DNA from: Myxococcales bacterium | Lineage (GTDB): Bacteria; Myxococcota_A; Polyangia; Haliangiales; SHYZ01 | Length of the DNA: 52,387 nt | NCBI GenBank assembly: GCA_009692535.1 | Contig: SHYZ01000005.1 | Span: 1 to 52,387 of the forward strand | Direction: 5' to 3' | In this document: piece after piece, positions 20,144 through 29,844 of the stretch | Layout of the letters: every line of letters starts with the position of its first letter | How positions within the stretch are numbered: position 1 is the first letter of the stretch | Program-made: the position numbers and the translations under genes | The notes under the pieces: generated by a model | What the model was told of the DNA's origin: nothing | The model's database searches: none | The model's input: the letters and a program-made list of their open reading frames with translations, nothing else

Positions 20144-21241
20144 GTGACTCGCCGTCTGGTTCAGCTGGCACTCACCCTCACGATCGCCGGCTGCCACCGC
20201 GACGCCACCTCGCCCGCTGCCGTTGCGGTCGCGCCACCCGCTGAGCCTGGCGACCGCGCGCGCGCGCTGGCCGAGTTCGAACGCGGCCAAGCGCTCTTCG
20301 CGAGCGGCGATGTGGCCGGTGCGCGTGCCGCGTTCTCGAGCGCGACCGAGGCGGACGCCGCCTTCGCGCCGGCGTGGACGCAGCTCGGCCGCACGCTCGT
20401 GACTTCGAGCCAAGGCATGTCCTTCTCGCGCGCCGTCGACTGCCTCGAACGCGCTCTTGCACTCGACCCGACGCAGTTGGAGGCACACGCAGGCCTCGGC
20501 GTCGCCCACTTCGGCCTGGTCGACTACGAAACGGCGCAACGCGACTTCGACAACTACCTCGAGACCGGCGGCGACGCGGCGCCGGCCGAGCGACGCGGCG
20601 ACGCGCACCACCATCTCGGCGTCCTCGCGCGACTTCGTGGCGACTTCGCTCTGGCACTCCTGCATCTGACGAGCGCCGCCGAACTGCGGCCTCGTTTCGC
20701 CGACACCCGCTACGAATCCGGCATCACCGAAGAGGCCGCCGGTCGTCCCGAACTCGCAGTCTCCGCATTCGAGGCCGCGCTCGAGCTCGAACGCAACCAT
20801 CTGCCGAGCCACTTCCGCCTCGCGCGTCTCTACCGCCAGCTCGGCCGCGAGGCGGACGCTGCGCGCGCCGAGAAGATCCACCGCGCGCTGAACGCGCTGT
20901 TCGACAACTCGACCGGGCGCGACCAGCGCGACCCGCGGCGCCGCGCCGAACAATGGGGCGAGATCGCCCTGCTCGATCCGCGGAACCGCACGGCGCGCTT
21001 CGAGCATGCGCGGGCACTGCTCGAGCTCGATCGAGCCGCCGAGGCGCAGCTCGCAGTCGACGGGCTGATCCGCGACCACGCCGACTATTTCGACGCGCAC
21101 GTCTTCGGCATCGACCTCGCGCTGCGAAGGCGCGATCGCGGGGACGCGGCGGCACGGGTGAGGGCGCTGCGAGCGGCACTGCCGGCCATCGGCGCCGAGG
21201 CGCTGCCGGCGGCGATGCGACCGCTGTGGGAGACGTCGTGA
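20144..21241 (+). CDS. TPR-repeat lipoprotein (module copy B)
   Basis: GTG at 20144 with GGAGGG-like RBS; VTRRLVQLALTLTIAGCHRD (lipobox IAGC); TPR-like repeats; similar to copy A around AERAxxIHRxxN. Confidence 0.78.
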   Translation: MTRRLVQLALTLTIAGCHRDATSPAAVAVAPPAEPGDRARALAEFERGQALFASGDVAGARAAFSSATEADAAFAPAWTQLGRTLVTSSQGMSFSRAVDCLERALALDPTQLEAHAGLGVAHFGLVDYETAQRDFDNYLETGGDAAPAERRGDAHHHLGVLARLRGDFALALLHLTSAAELRPRFADTRYESGITEEAAGRPELAVSAFEAALELERNHLPSHFRLARLYRQLGREADAARAEKIHRALNALFDNSTGRDQRDPRRRAEQWGEIALLDPRNRTARFEHARALLELDRAAEAQLAVDGLIRDHADYFDAHVFGIDLALRRRDRGDAAARVRALRAALPAIGAEALPAAMRPLWETS

Positions 21242-22983
21242 GGCGCCGCGCGATGCGAGCGGCGCTGCCGACATCGTTGCTGTTCGCCGCGGGCGGTTGC
21301 GGAGGCGACGACGCCACCATCGACGACGCCGCCATCGTCAACGCCGCCACCGGCTTCGTCGACGTGACGGCGGCGAGCGGCATCGACTTCCGCCACGTGA
21401 ACGGCGCCTCCGGACAGATGTACTTCGTTGAAACCAATGGCTCGGGCTGCGGCCTGTTCGACTACGACCGCGACGGCGATCTCGACCTTTACGTGGTGCA
21501 GGGCGGCGCACTGCCCGGCTACGTCGCACCGGACTCCGTAGCGGGGTCGGGATCGGACTCGAAGGCATCTCCCCTCACCAGCCGCCTGTACCGCAACGAC
21601 GGCAACCTCCACTTCACCGACGTGACCGCAGCGGCTGGCTGCGGAGCGACCGTCTACGGCACCGGCTGCCTGTGCGGCGACTACGACGGCGACGGTTGGC
21701 GCGATCTGTTCGTGTACGGCCTCGGCCGGAACCAGCTGTTCCGCAATCGCGGCGACGGCACGTTCGAGGACGTGACCGCGAAGGCGGGCGTCGGCGACGA
21801 GCGCTACGCCGGCACCGCGCTCTGGGCCGATTTCGACCGCGACGGCGACCTCGATCTCTACGTCGGCAACTACGTGAAGTGGAGCCTCGCGCTCCACCGC
21901 ACCTGCGCGCTGCCGCCGGCCGCGCAGTCCTACTGCCATCCCGACGTGTTCGACCCCGAGCCCGACCTGCTCTACCGCAACGAGGGCAACGGCACCTTCA
22001 CCGACGTGACGTTCCGGGTCGGCATCACGCGCCGCGACGGCAAGGCGCTTGGCGCCGTGGCGAGCGACGTCGACGACGACGGCGACCTCGATCTGTTCGT
22101 GGCCAATGACTCGACGCCGAACTTCCTCTATCGCAACGACGGCGCGCCGGGCGAACTGCGCTTCACCGACGTCTCCGAGGCATCGGCGGTCTCCTACGAC
22201 CGCGACGGACGCACGCAGGGGTGCATGGGCTGCGATTTCGCCGACATCGACGGCGACCTTGATCAGGACCTGATCGTGACCAACCTCGCGATGGAGTCGA
22301 ACGCCTTCTACCTGAACGACGGCGCCGGACACTTCGACGACCAAGCGGCGCTGCGCGGGATCTCCAGGAGCTCACGGATCGACTTCGGCTGGGGCGTGCG
22401 CTTCTTCGATTTCGAGGACGATGGCGACGCCGACCTGCTCACGGTGAACGGCCACCTCCACGCCGGCGTGACGCTCTACGACGCGTCGCAGACTTGGGCG
22501 CAGAAAGCGAAGCTGCTGGTGAACGATGGCAAGGGACGCTTCACGCCCTGCGGCCCGTCCGCCGGCCCGTTCCTCGAGCAGCCCGTCGTCGGTCGCGGCC
22601 TCGCGCTCGGCGATCTCGACGGCGACGGCGACCTCGACTTCGTGATCAACTGCAATTCCAACTCCCCCGTCGTGGTCGAGCGCAAGGGCGCCACCGGTGG
22701 TCATTGGCTGCGCCTGGCGCTCCACGGTCGCGGCAAGAACGGCGACGCGATCGGCGCGCGCGTGGAGGTCGTCGCCGGAGCGGCGACGCAACGCCAGGAA
22801 CTGCGCGGTGCCGCATCGTTCGCCTCGTGGCAGGAGCTGACGCTGCACTTCGGTCTCGGCGCCGCGCTTCGCGCCGAACGGATCACCGTGCGCTGGCCCA
22901 CCGGCGACCACGAGGAATTCGGCCCGCTCGACTGCAACGACGTCCATCGGCTCGAGCAAGGGAGCGGTCGGACGGCGGAGTGA
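21238..22983 (+). CDS. CRTAC1 family protein (FG-GAP/VCBS + ASPIC/UnbV), lipoprotein (copy B)
   Basis: GTG at 21238 overlaps TGA (GTGA); AAGGC lipobox-like; GFVDVTAASGIDFRHVNGASGQMYFVETNGSG...; RITVRWPTGDHEEF C-terminus; clear paralogue of 18051-19814. Confidence 0.85.
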   Translation: MRRRAMRAALPTSLLFAAGGCGGDDATIDDAAIVNAATGFVDVTAASGIDFRHVNGASGQMYFVETNGSGCGLFDYDRDGDLDLYVVQGGALPGYVAPDSVAGSGSDSKASPLTSRLYRNDGNLHFTDVTAAAGCGATVYGTGCLCGDYDGDGWRDLFVYGLGRNQLFRNRGDGTFEDVTAKAGVGDERYAGTALWADFDRDGDLDLYVGNYVKWSLALHRTCALPPAAQSYCHPDVFDPEPDLLYRNEGNGTFTDVTFRVGITRRDGKALGAVASDVDDDGDLDLFVANDSTPNFLYRNDGAPGELRFTDVSEASAVSYDRDGRTQGCMGCDFADIDGDLDQDLIVTNLAMESNAFYLNDGAGHFDDQAALRGISRSSRIDFGWGVRFFDFEDDGDADLLTVNGHLHAGVTLYDASQTWAQKAKLLVNDGKGRFTPCGPSAGPFLEQPVVGRGLALGDLDGDGDLDFVINCNSNSPVVVERKGATGGHWLRLALHGRGKNGDAIGARVEVVAGAATQRQELRGAASFASWQELTLHFGLGAALRAERITVRWPTGDHEEFGPLDCNDVHRLEQGSGRTAE

Positions 22984-23049
22984 GTTTCGCCGCTACGAAC
23001 CGTTCAGCCGGTTCAGCTCGCGAACCCGGCTGGGCGCTACCGCTCGGCT

Positions 23050-24678
23050 CTACCGCTCCTCAGGGAACGGGTCCGCAGGCGGCGGGGAGAGCAGAACGAT
23101 CTCGCGCAGGCGGCAGGAGTTTGCGGAGGGCGCCGCGGCGGGCGAAGCGTCTGGCAGACGCGGCGGCGGACGCTGCGGCGGCATCACGAGCTCGAGCGTG
23201 AAGCTCGGGTAGTCGATCGGGCCGCGCGAGGGTGGCGGCTCGAAGCTCCACTCGAGCCGTTCGATCGCGGACCCGGACACGGTCTCGCCCAACGCGCGCA
23301 CCGCCACTTCGACGGACTCGAGCCGCTCGCCGGCGAAGTAGCGCATCCGCATCGACGGCCGCGCGCCAGCGGCCATCTCGCCACGCACCACCATCTCGAC
23401 GGCGAGCGGCGGGCGCTTCAGCACGAACTCGGCCTCCTGAGCGGCATCGAGCCGCCCATCTTGAGCCACGCCTCGGAGCACGCTCAGTGGCAGCGGCCCG
23501 CGATCGAAACTGATGATCGATCCGATCTGCAGTCGCACCAGGTTGATCAGCGACTCGTCCTGACCGCCGCGTTGCGCGAAGCGTTGCTCGATCTCGTCGG
23601 CACGATCGAGCACTGTGGCCGGCGCGTTCGCGCTCGCCGCGATCAGGCCGCGCTTCGTGAGCACAGTCCAGACGCTCTCGGCCGTCTGCGCGTGCACCGC
23701 GGCCGAAGGCCTGCCGCCGACGCGCAACTGCGGGTCGAGCTCGAACGGCGGCGCGTGGATCACGACGTGGCCGCCATTCAACGCCGTCTGCACCAGCCCG
23801 AGCGTGAGCAGCGTCGGACCGGTGACAAGCACGATGAAGCTGCGCTGCTCGTCGCGCATGCGATTGCAGAGCGACGTGAATCGATCGGTCGCCTCGCGCC
23901 GCGCACGCAGGCGCGACAGTCCATGCATCTCGGCGAGGACTGCCCGCAGCAGCCGCTCTTGGTCGGCGTCGCATCGATGCGCCAGCACCGCCTGGGTCAG
24001 CAGGTCGAGCCGGTGGCGCAACCGCCCGGTGGCGCGCGCAGTCCAGCCATCGCGCGAGATGAGATCGAACACGTTCGATTCCTCGGCGTCGCGCTCCTGG
24101 CGTCGGCGAAGCAACGCGAAGGCGTCGACGAGGCGGCTCGGGCCGAGCTCGAACTCGGCGAATGGCGGCAACGGATCGCTTTGCATCGAGAAGAGCGTCG
24201 CGTCGCCGCCATTGAACGTCGGATCGAGCTCGACCACGACGACATCAGCGCCCGCTGCGTGGCGCACCACCGAGATCGGCGGGCCGCCCACGCTCGGGGC
24301 CGTTCGCGGCATCGCGAGCAGCCGCTCGATCGCGGCCACCCGATCGTCCGCGCTCCAGGCGATCACCTCGCTGAAGCCGCCGGCGAGGGCGTGCGGCGCC
24401 AGCTGCTCGGGGAAGCGCTCTTCGAGTCGCAGACCGGCTCCGGCAGTGAACGCCCCACCGACCAGCAGCAATGGATGCGCGGATGGGATCGTGGCTCGTG
24501 CACCGGCGCCGCCGCGCTGCGCCTCGCTGTCGGTGCGCCAGGTGGCGGTCTGACAGAGCGCGTCTTGATCGGCGCCGCGCGCCGCATCGGGGTTCACGAC
24601 GGTCGCCGGCAGCGCGATCCGCGCACCGATCTCGGCCGCGGCCAGCAACACGATTGCGAGGACTATCCGTCGGCTCAT
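23050..24678 (-). CDS. Membrane-anchored hypothetical protein, possibly SGNH-like
   Basis: MSRRIVLAIVLLAAAEIGARIALPATVV...PLLLVGGAFTAGAGLRLEERFPEQLAPHAL; weak resemblance to SGNH block I (GGAFTAG). Confidence 0.55.
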   Translation of the reverse strand: MSRRIVLAIVLLAAAEIGARIALPATVVNPDAARGADQDALCQTATWRTDSEAQRGGAGARATIPSAHPLLLVGGAFTAGAGLRLEERFPEQLAPHALAGGFSEVIAWSADDRVAAIERLLAMPRTAPSVGGPPISVVRHAAGADVVVVELDPTFNGGDATLFSMQSDPLPPFAEFELGPSRLVDAFALLRRRQERDAEESNVFDLISRDGWTARATGRLRHRLDLLTQAVLAHRCDADQERLLRAVLAEMHGLSRLRARREATDRFTSLCNRMRDEQRSFIVLVTGPTLLTLGLVQTALNGGHVVIHAPPFELDPQLRVGGRPSAAVHAQTAESVWTVLTKRGLIAASANAPATVLDRADEIEQRFAQRGGQDESLINLVRLQIGSIISFDRGPLPLSVLRGVAQDGRLDAAQEAEFVLKRPPLAVEMVVRGEMAAGARPSMRMRYFAGERLESVEVAVRALGETVSGSAIERLEWSFEPPPSRGPIDYPSFTLELVMPPQRPPPRLPDASPAAAPSANSCRLREIVLLSPPPADPFPEER

Positions 24679-24761
24679 GGCGCGCGACGATAGCTCCCAC
24701 GTAATCTGCCGATGGGCCGCGTCCGGACCGCGACGATCAGGGCCGAGACGAGGAGAGCGCG

Positions 24762-27700
24762 ATGTTGCTGTCGCTTGCTGCCGCGTGGTCGACTCTGCTG
24801 GCACAGGTCGTCGCCCCAGTTCCGGCGCCGACTCAGGAGTCGGTCGAGTCGCCCACCGCTGCGGCACCTGCAACCGACGCGCCGGCAGCGACCCCTTCGC
24901 CGGCAGCTCCGGCAGTGCTGCCTGCGGCGTGGTCCGATCACCTGCTCGACGAGGTGCGCTGGCGCTCGCTCGGGCCAGTGAACATGGGCGGGCGCATCAG
25001 CGACCTCGCCGTCGACCCGCGTCGCCCCAGCACCTTCTTCGTCGCGGCGGCAAGCGGCGGCGTCTGGCGCACCGACAACCACGGCACCACCTTCACGCCG
25101 GTGTTCGAGACCGGGCCGACCGCGTCGATCGGCGACATCGCCATCGCACCCTCCGATTCGGCGATCGTCTGGATCGGCACTGGCGAAGCCAATCCGCGCA
25201 ATTCGGTGATCCCCGGCGCCGGCGCCTGGAAATCGATCGACGGCGGCAAGACGTTCCAGCCGGTGGGTCTCGCTGACACCCGCCACATCGGTCGCATCGC
25301 GATCCACCCGACCCGCCCCGACACCGTCTTCGTCGCAGCTGTCGGCCACACCTGGGGATCAAACGCGGAGCGCGGCCTCTACCGCACCGACGACGGCGGC
25401 GCGACCTGGAAGAACGTCCTCTTCGTCGACGATCAGAGCGGCTGCATCGACGTCGCCATCGACCCGCAGGAGCCGGCGATCGTGCACGCGGCGACCTGGC
25501 AACGGCGCCGCGACGCGTTCGACGGCGGCGATCCGGTGGTGCAGACCGGACCCGGTTCGGGGATCTGGCGCTCGACCGATGGCGGCGAGACGTTCGTTCG
25601 CTCGACCGCGGGCCTGCCGACCGTGCCGCTCGGGCGCGTCGGACTCGATCTCTTCGCCGCCGACTCGCGCATCGTCTTCGCCGTGGTGCAGACCGAGCTG
25701 ACCGGCCGCAAGGCGCCCGGACAGACGACCGAAGAGGGCGGGCCGGCGTGGCTCGGCGTGCGCGGTGAGGCGAGCGACGCCGGCTACCTCGTCTCCGAGG
25801 CGCTGTCCGGTGGACCGGCGGCCAGCGCCGGGATTCTGAAAGGCGACCGCGTCGCCCGCATCGCCGCCGCGCCGATCCGCACGTTCGAGGAGCTGCGCCT
25901 CGCGCTCGACCAGCACCTCGCCAGCGAGGAGTGCGAACTCACGCTGCTGCGCGAGGGCACCGAGATCACGATTCGCGTCAAGTTCGGGCGGCGGCCCGGA
26001 CCCGCCGGCGACTTCGGCGGCGAGCAAGGCGGCCAGACCGCCAACGCGCAGTCACGGCAAGGCGACCACGGCGTGGAGACCGGTGGCGTCTTCCGCAGCG
26101 ACGATCGCGGCGCCACCTGGCAGCGCGTCAACAGCCTGAATCCGCGGCCTTTCTACTACTCGCAGATCCGCGTCGATCCGCGCGACGCGAGCCTGCTGTT
26201 CGTGCTCGGGATCTCGTTGCATCAATCGAACGACGGCGGCACGACGTTCGACGCGCAGGGCGCCCGCGTCGCCCATCCCGACCACCACGCGCTCTGGATC
26301 GACCCGCGCGATTCCGACCACCTGCTGCTCGGCAATGACGGCGGGCTCTACGTCACCTGGGACCGCGGCACGACGTGGGAACTGCTCGACAAGCTGCCGC
26401 TCGCGCAGTTCTACGGCGTCGCGGTCGGGATGGACCGCCCCTACCGCATCGCGGGCGGACTGCAGGACAACGGCAGCTGGGCGGGACCGAGCGCATCGCT
26501 GCGGCGTGGCGGCATCCCGATCGACGCGTGGCAGTACATCAACGGCGGCGACGGCTTCCACTGCGCGATCGATCCCGATGATCCGGCGATCGTCTATTCG
26601 GAGAGCCAGAACGGCGCGCTGGCGCGGATGGATCTGTCGACCGGAACGCGCGCCGACATCCGGCCGCCGGGACAGCGCTTCTGCTGGAGCACTCCGATCG
26701 TGATCTCGCCGCACAACGGGCGCACGCTCTGGTGCGGCGGCGAGTTCCTCTGCCAGTCGGTCAATCGCGGCGACACCTGGACGACGGTGAGCCCCGACCT
26801 CGCCCGCACGCCGCGCGGCAGCTTGAGCGCCATCGCCGAGTCGCCGCTGGTCGCCGAGGTGGTGGCGTGCGGCACCGACGACGGTGCGCTCTGGCTGACG
26901 CGCGATGGCGGCCGGACTTGGGAGAGCCTGATCGAGCGGCTCCCCGACCTGCCCGGCCCGCGCTACGTCGCCGACCTGCTGTTCTCCCAACATGAGCGCG
27001 AGACGCTTTTCGTGGTGCTGGACGGGCGGCGCAGCGACGACCAGGAACCGTGGCTGTTTCGCAGCCGCGACTTCGGCGCGACCTTCGTGCGGCTGCGCGA
27101 CGGACTGCCGGCCGACAACCTGCACGCGCTCGCCGAGTCGCCGCGCAAGAGGGGCGTGTTGTTCGCGGGCAGCTCGCGCGGGTGCCACGTCTCGCTCGAC
27201 GATGGTGATCGATTCGTGGCGTTCGACGGCAACCTGCCGACGGTGCCGCTGTTCGACTTGGTGATCCATCCGCGCGAGCCGGAGCTGATCGCCGCCACGC
27301 ACGGGCGCGGGATCTGGATCGCCGACATTGCGGCGGTGGAGCAGTTGACGCACGAGACTCTGGCGAAGCAGGTCGAACTGCTGGTGCCGCGGACCGTGGC
27401 GTTGGCGCCGCGGCTGGCCGGCTCGAGCTCCTACTCGGCGCCGCGTTTCCAGGGCGAGAACCCCTACGACGGGGTCGAGCTCTGGTACTGGCTCGGACCC
27501 GGCGCGGGTGACGCCGTCGACGCGGTCGTGCTGGCGGTGAAGAACGTGAGCGGGACGACGATCGCGACGCTGAACGGGGCGGGCGGCGTCGGTCTGCACG
27601 CGGTGCGCTGGAACCTTGCGCTCGATCTGAACGTGCCGGGAATGCCAGCGCTGCGCGACGGGCGGCTGCAGCCGGGCGACTACCTCGTCTCTCTCGCGGC

Positions 27701-27788
27701 GGGCGGCGAGACCGACAGTGCGCCGCTGCGCGTCGAGCGCGATCCGGCGTTCGAGCCGCGTGCGTCGATCGGCGCGCGCGACTTCTGA
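24762..27788 (+). CDS. VPS10/sortilin-like (BNR/WD40-like) beta-propeller with inserted PDZ domain, secreted
   Basis: RSLGPVNMGGRISDLAVDPRRPSTFFVAAASGGVWRTDNHGTTF..., repeated SxDGGxTW/F motifs; PDZ-like AWLGVRGEASDAGYLVSEALSGGPAASAGILKGDRVARIAAAPIRTFEELRLAL. Confidence 0.85.
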   Translation: MLLSLAAAWSTLLAQVVAPVPAPTQESVESPTAAAPATDAPAATPSPAAPAVLPAAWSDHLLDEVRWRSLGPVNMGGRISDLAVDPRRPSTFFVAAASGGVWRTDNHGTTFTPVFETGPTASIGDIAIAPSDSAIVWIGTGEANPRNSVIPGAGAWKSIDGGKTFQPVGLADTRHIGRIAIHPTRPDTVFVAAVGHTWGSNAERGLYRTDDGGATWKNVLFVDDQSGCIDVAIDPQEPAIVHAATWQRRRDAFDGGDPVVQTGPGSGIWRSTDGGETFVRSTAGLPTVPLGRVGLDLFAADSRIVFAVVQTELTGRKAPGQTTEEGGPAWLGVRGEASDAGYLVSEALSGGPAASAGILKGDRVARIAAAPIRTFEELRLALDQHLASEECELTLLREGTEITIRVKFGRRPGPAGDFGGEQGGQTANAQSRQGDHGVETGGVFRSDDRGATWQRVNSLNPRPFYYSQIRVDPRDASLLFVLGISLHQSNDGGTTFDAQGARVAHPDHHALWIDPRDSDHLLLGNDGGLYVTWDRGTTWELLDKLPLAQFYGVAVGMDRPYRIAGGLQDNGSWAGPSASLRRGGIPIDAWQYINGGDGFHCAIDPDDPAIVYSESQNGALARMDLSTGTRADIRPPGQRFCWSTPIVISPHNGRTLWCGGEFLCQSVNRGDTWTTVSPDLARTPRGSLSAIAESPLVAEVVACGTDDGALWLTRDGGRTWESLIERLPDLPGPRYVADLLFSQHERETLFVVLDGRRSDDQEPWLFRSRDFGATFVRLRDGLPADNLHALAESPRKRGVLFAGSSRGCHVSLDDGDRFVAFDGNLPTVPLFDLVIHPREPELIAATHGRGIWIADIAAVEQLTHETLAKQVELLVPRTVALAPRLAGSSSYSAPRFQGENPYDGVELWYWLGPGAGDAVDAVVLAVKNVSGTTIATLNGAGGVGLHAVRWNLALDLNVPGMPALRDGRLQPGDYLVSLAAGGETDSAPLRVERDPAFEPRASIGARDF

Positions 27789-28483
27789 TGGGCGCGAGCG
27801 ACCGTCCATTCCGCGCGGCGATCTTCGATCTCGACGGCACGCTCGCCGACACGCTGGCCACGATCGCGGGGATCGCCAACTTCGCGCTGCGCGAGCTCGG
27901 CCTGCCGCAGCATCCGCTCGCAGCGTTCAACGACTTTGTCGGCGACGGTATCCGGCTGCTGGCGCAACGCGTGCTGCCAGCGGAGCGCCTCGCGCGGGAA
28001 CCGGAGTTGCACGAGCGGCTGCTTTCAGTGATGCGAACGCGTTACGCGACGCACGTGCTCGACGGCGCCCGGCTCTACGACGGGATCGGCGAGGCTTTGG
28101 CGCAGTTGTCGCAGCGCGGCGCCGCGCTCGGCGTGCTGTCGAACAAGCCCGACGCGTTGACGATCGCGACCGTCGAGGGTCTCGGGATCGCAGGACGCTT
28201 TCGCGCGATTCGCGGCCAGCGCGACGGCTGCCCGCCGAAGCCTGATCCGACGGCGGCGCTGGCGGTCGCGCTCGAACTGGGATCGACGCCCGACGAAGTG
28301 CTCTACATCGGCGACACGGCGACCGACATGGAGACCGCGCGACGGGCCGGATTCGCGGCGGTCGGCGTCCTGTGGGGCTTCCGCCAGCGGGCGGAGCTCG
28401 AGCGAAGCGGCGCGCGCTGGCTCATCGCCCACCCGCGCGAGCTCGTGGCGCTGTTCGACGGCGGCAGGGGAATGGGTCGTTGA
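27788..28483 (+). CDS. HAD hydrolase, phosphoglycolate phosphatase-like
   Basis: FRAAIFDLDGTLADTLATIAGIANFAL...GVLSNKPDALT...PPKPDPTAAL...YIGDTATDMETARRAGFAAVGVLWGF; TGATG overlap with the preceding gene. Confidence 0.9.
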   Translation: MGASDRPFRAAIFDLDGTLADTLATIAGIANFALRELGLPQHPLAAFNDFVGDGIRLLAQRVLPAERLAREPELHERLLSVMRTRYATHVLDGARLYDGIGEALAQLSQRGAALGVLSNKPDALTIATVEGLGIAGRFRAIRGQRDGCPPKPDPTAALAVALELGSTPDEVLYIGDTATDMETARRAGFAAVGVLWGFRQRAELERSGARWLIAHPRELVALFDGGRGMGR

Positions 28484-28508
28484 ATCGCGCGCGAACGGGG
28501 AGCTGACG

Positions 28509-28784
28509 ATGGGCTACCCGCCCGAGATTCCGAACGCGATCCCGGGCGATCGACTCCTTCCGCGCCGCTCCGCGCTGCAACGCCTCTGGGACCGCGCGGT
28601 TGTGCCGCTGGTCGAGCTGTTCCGCCGCCGAAAGCGGACGCGCGCCGATGCTCCGGCCGCGTTCGGCCAGGGCGTCGATCCGCGCCGCCCTCCGATCAGC
28701 GCCGCCGAGCGGGCCCGCCTCGACGTCGACCATCTGACCGACCATCTGACCGACGAGGTGTCGGACGACCTGACTGACCGGTGA
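28509..28784 (+). CDS. Small hypothetical protein with repetitive acidic C-terminus
   Basis: 91-aa ORF; MGYPPEIPNAIPGDRLLPRR...DHLTDHLTDEVSDDLTDR; close behind the HAD gene. Confidence 0.5.
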   Translation: MGYPPEIPNAIPGDRLLPRRSALQRLWDRAVVPLVELFRRRKRTRADAPAAFGQGVDPRRPPISAAERARLDVDHLTDHLTDEVSDDLTDR

Positions 28785-28846
28785 CGAAACCGACGTTCTG
28801 TGTCTGGATCAGAATGTCGGTTTCGTCACCGCTCGGCCGGTCAGTC
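28772..28846. terminator. Long bidirectional hairpin between convergent genes
   Basis: GGTGACGAAACCGACGTTCTG (28780-28800) / CAGAATGTCGGTTTCGTCACC (28810-28830): 21-bp stem with 1 mismatch, 9-nt loop; outer GACTGACCG (28772-28780) / CGGTCAGTC (28838-28846). Confidence 0.75.
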
Positions 28847-29713
28847 GCGGAGGACGGTGACGCTGCCGAATTGGACGTCGAGCTCGACGACGAGCTGCGC
28901 TGACTCACCGCCGGCGAGCGCGTCGGCCCAGCACCGCTCGCCGTCTTCTGGCACGCCGTCGACGTCGACTTCCGCGAAGGTCGTCTCGCGGCCATCGATG
29001 CGCACGGTCAGCCCGCGCGGGACGCGGATCTCGATACTGCACGCACCGCCCTCGACTCGAAGCAGCGCGACGCGCTCCCAATCGCCCGACAGATCGACCA
29101 CGAATTCTCCGCACGACAGGTCGAAATCGATCGTGCTGGCGCGCGCGTGCCCGATCCCGCGGAACTTGAAATCACCCGCGCCGGCCTCGATGGCAAGCCG
29201 CTCCATTTCGATCGGATTCGGGCGAGTGAACTCGAGCGTGCTGGAGCACATCCCGAGAGACACGCTGGCGCGGCGCAGCGGCACACCGCCGAGATCGACG
29301 CTCCCGTCATGCATCGCGAGTTCGAGATCGAGCGCCACGGGCACCGTCCCGCCAAGGCGCACCGCCCACTCGTTCACCGACTCCGCGTCATCGAAGAAGT
29401 TGAGCCGCGCGTCGGAGTGCAGCCACCCGCGCACGTCGATGTGGCGCCCTTCGCGCTCCGCCTCGACCCGCGTCGCTAACTCCTTGATGTTGTCGCGCGA
29501 ATCGATCTGCACGAGCGCGTCGCCGCCAGCCTTCAGGTCGACCTTGCCACCGTAGAACGACAGCGCGATTTCTGCGGCCTGCGCCCCATCTGCAGCGATC
29601 TCGTGGTGCTGCGCGACCAATGGGCCGAGGTGGGCGCGCGGCCTTAGCTGGCACGCCGGCGCGGCGAGCACAAACATGGCAGCGATGGCGCTGGCAAAGG
29701 ATCGGATCGACAT
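28841..29713 (-). CDS. Secreted/lipoprotein-like hypothetical protein (DUF4097-like beta repeat)
   Basis: ATG at 29713: MSIRSFASAIAAMFVLAAPACQLRP (lipobox APAC); repetitive beta-rich body. Confidence 0.6.
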   Translation of the reverse strand: MSIRSFASAIAAMFVLAAPACQLRPRAHLGPLVAQHHEIAADGAQAAEIALSFYGGKVDLKAGGDALVQIDSRDNIKELATRVEAEREGRHIDVRGWLHSDARLNFFDDAESVNEWAVRLGGTVPVALDLELAMHDGSVDLGGVPLRRASVSLGMCSSTLEFTRPNPIEMERLAIEAGAGDFKFRGIGHARASTIDFDLSCGEFVVDLSGDWERVALLRVEGGACSIEIRVPRGLTVRIDGRETTFAEVDVDGVPEDGERCWADALAGGESAQLVVELDVQFGSVTVLRD

Positions 29714-29844
29714 CGAACGGCTCCCGGCAAAGGCGCGAGGGAGGTGCGGCGTCGCCTTGCGGTTGGAATCTCGTGCTCGAACGCCGCGATCGCGGCCACT
29801 GCGATCGCCACCGCCGCAATCGCCACCACCGCCCGCGCCCGCCA

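Noticed and set aside
22984-23049. Hairpin GAACCG-ttcagc-CGGTTC between convergent genes
   Set aside because: Short 6-bp stem competing with an alternative CAGCCGG/CCGGCTG fold; plausible terminator but too weak to call.
26052-27809. 585-aa minus-strand ORF
   Set aside because: Antisense shadow of the sortilin-like gene.
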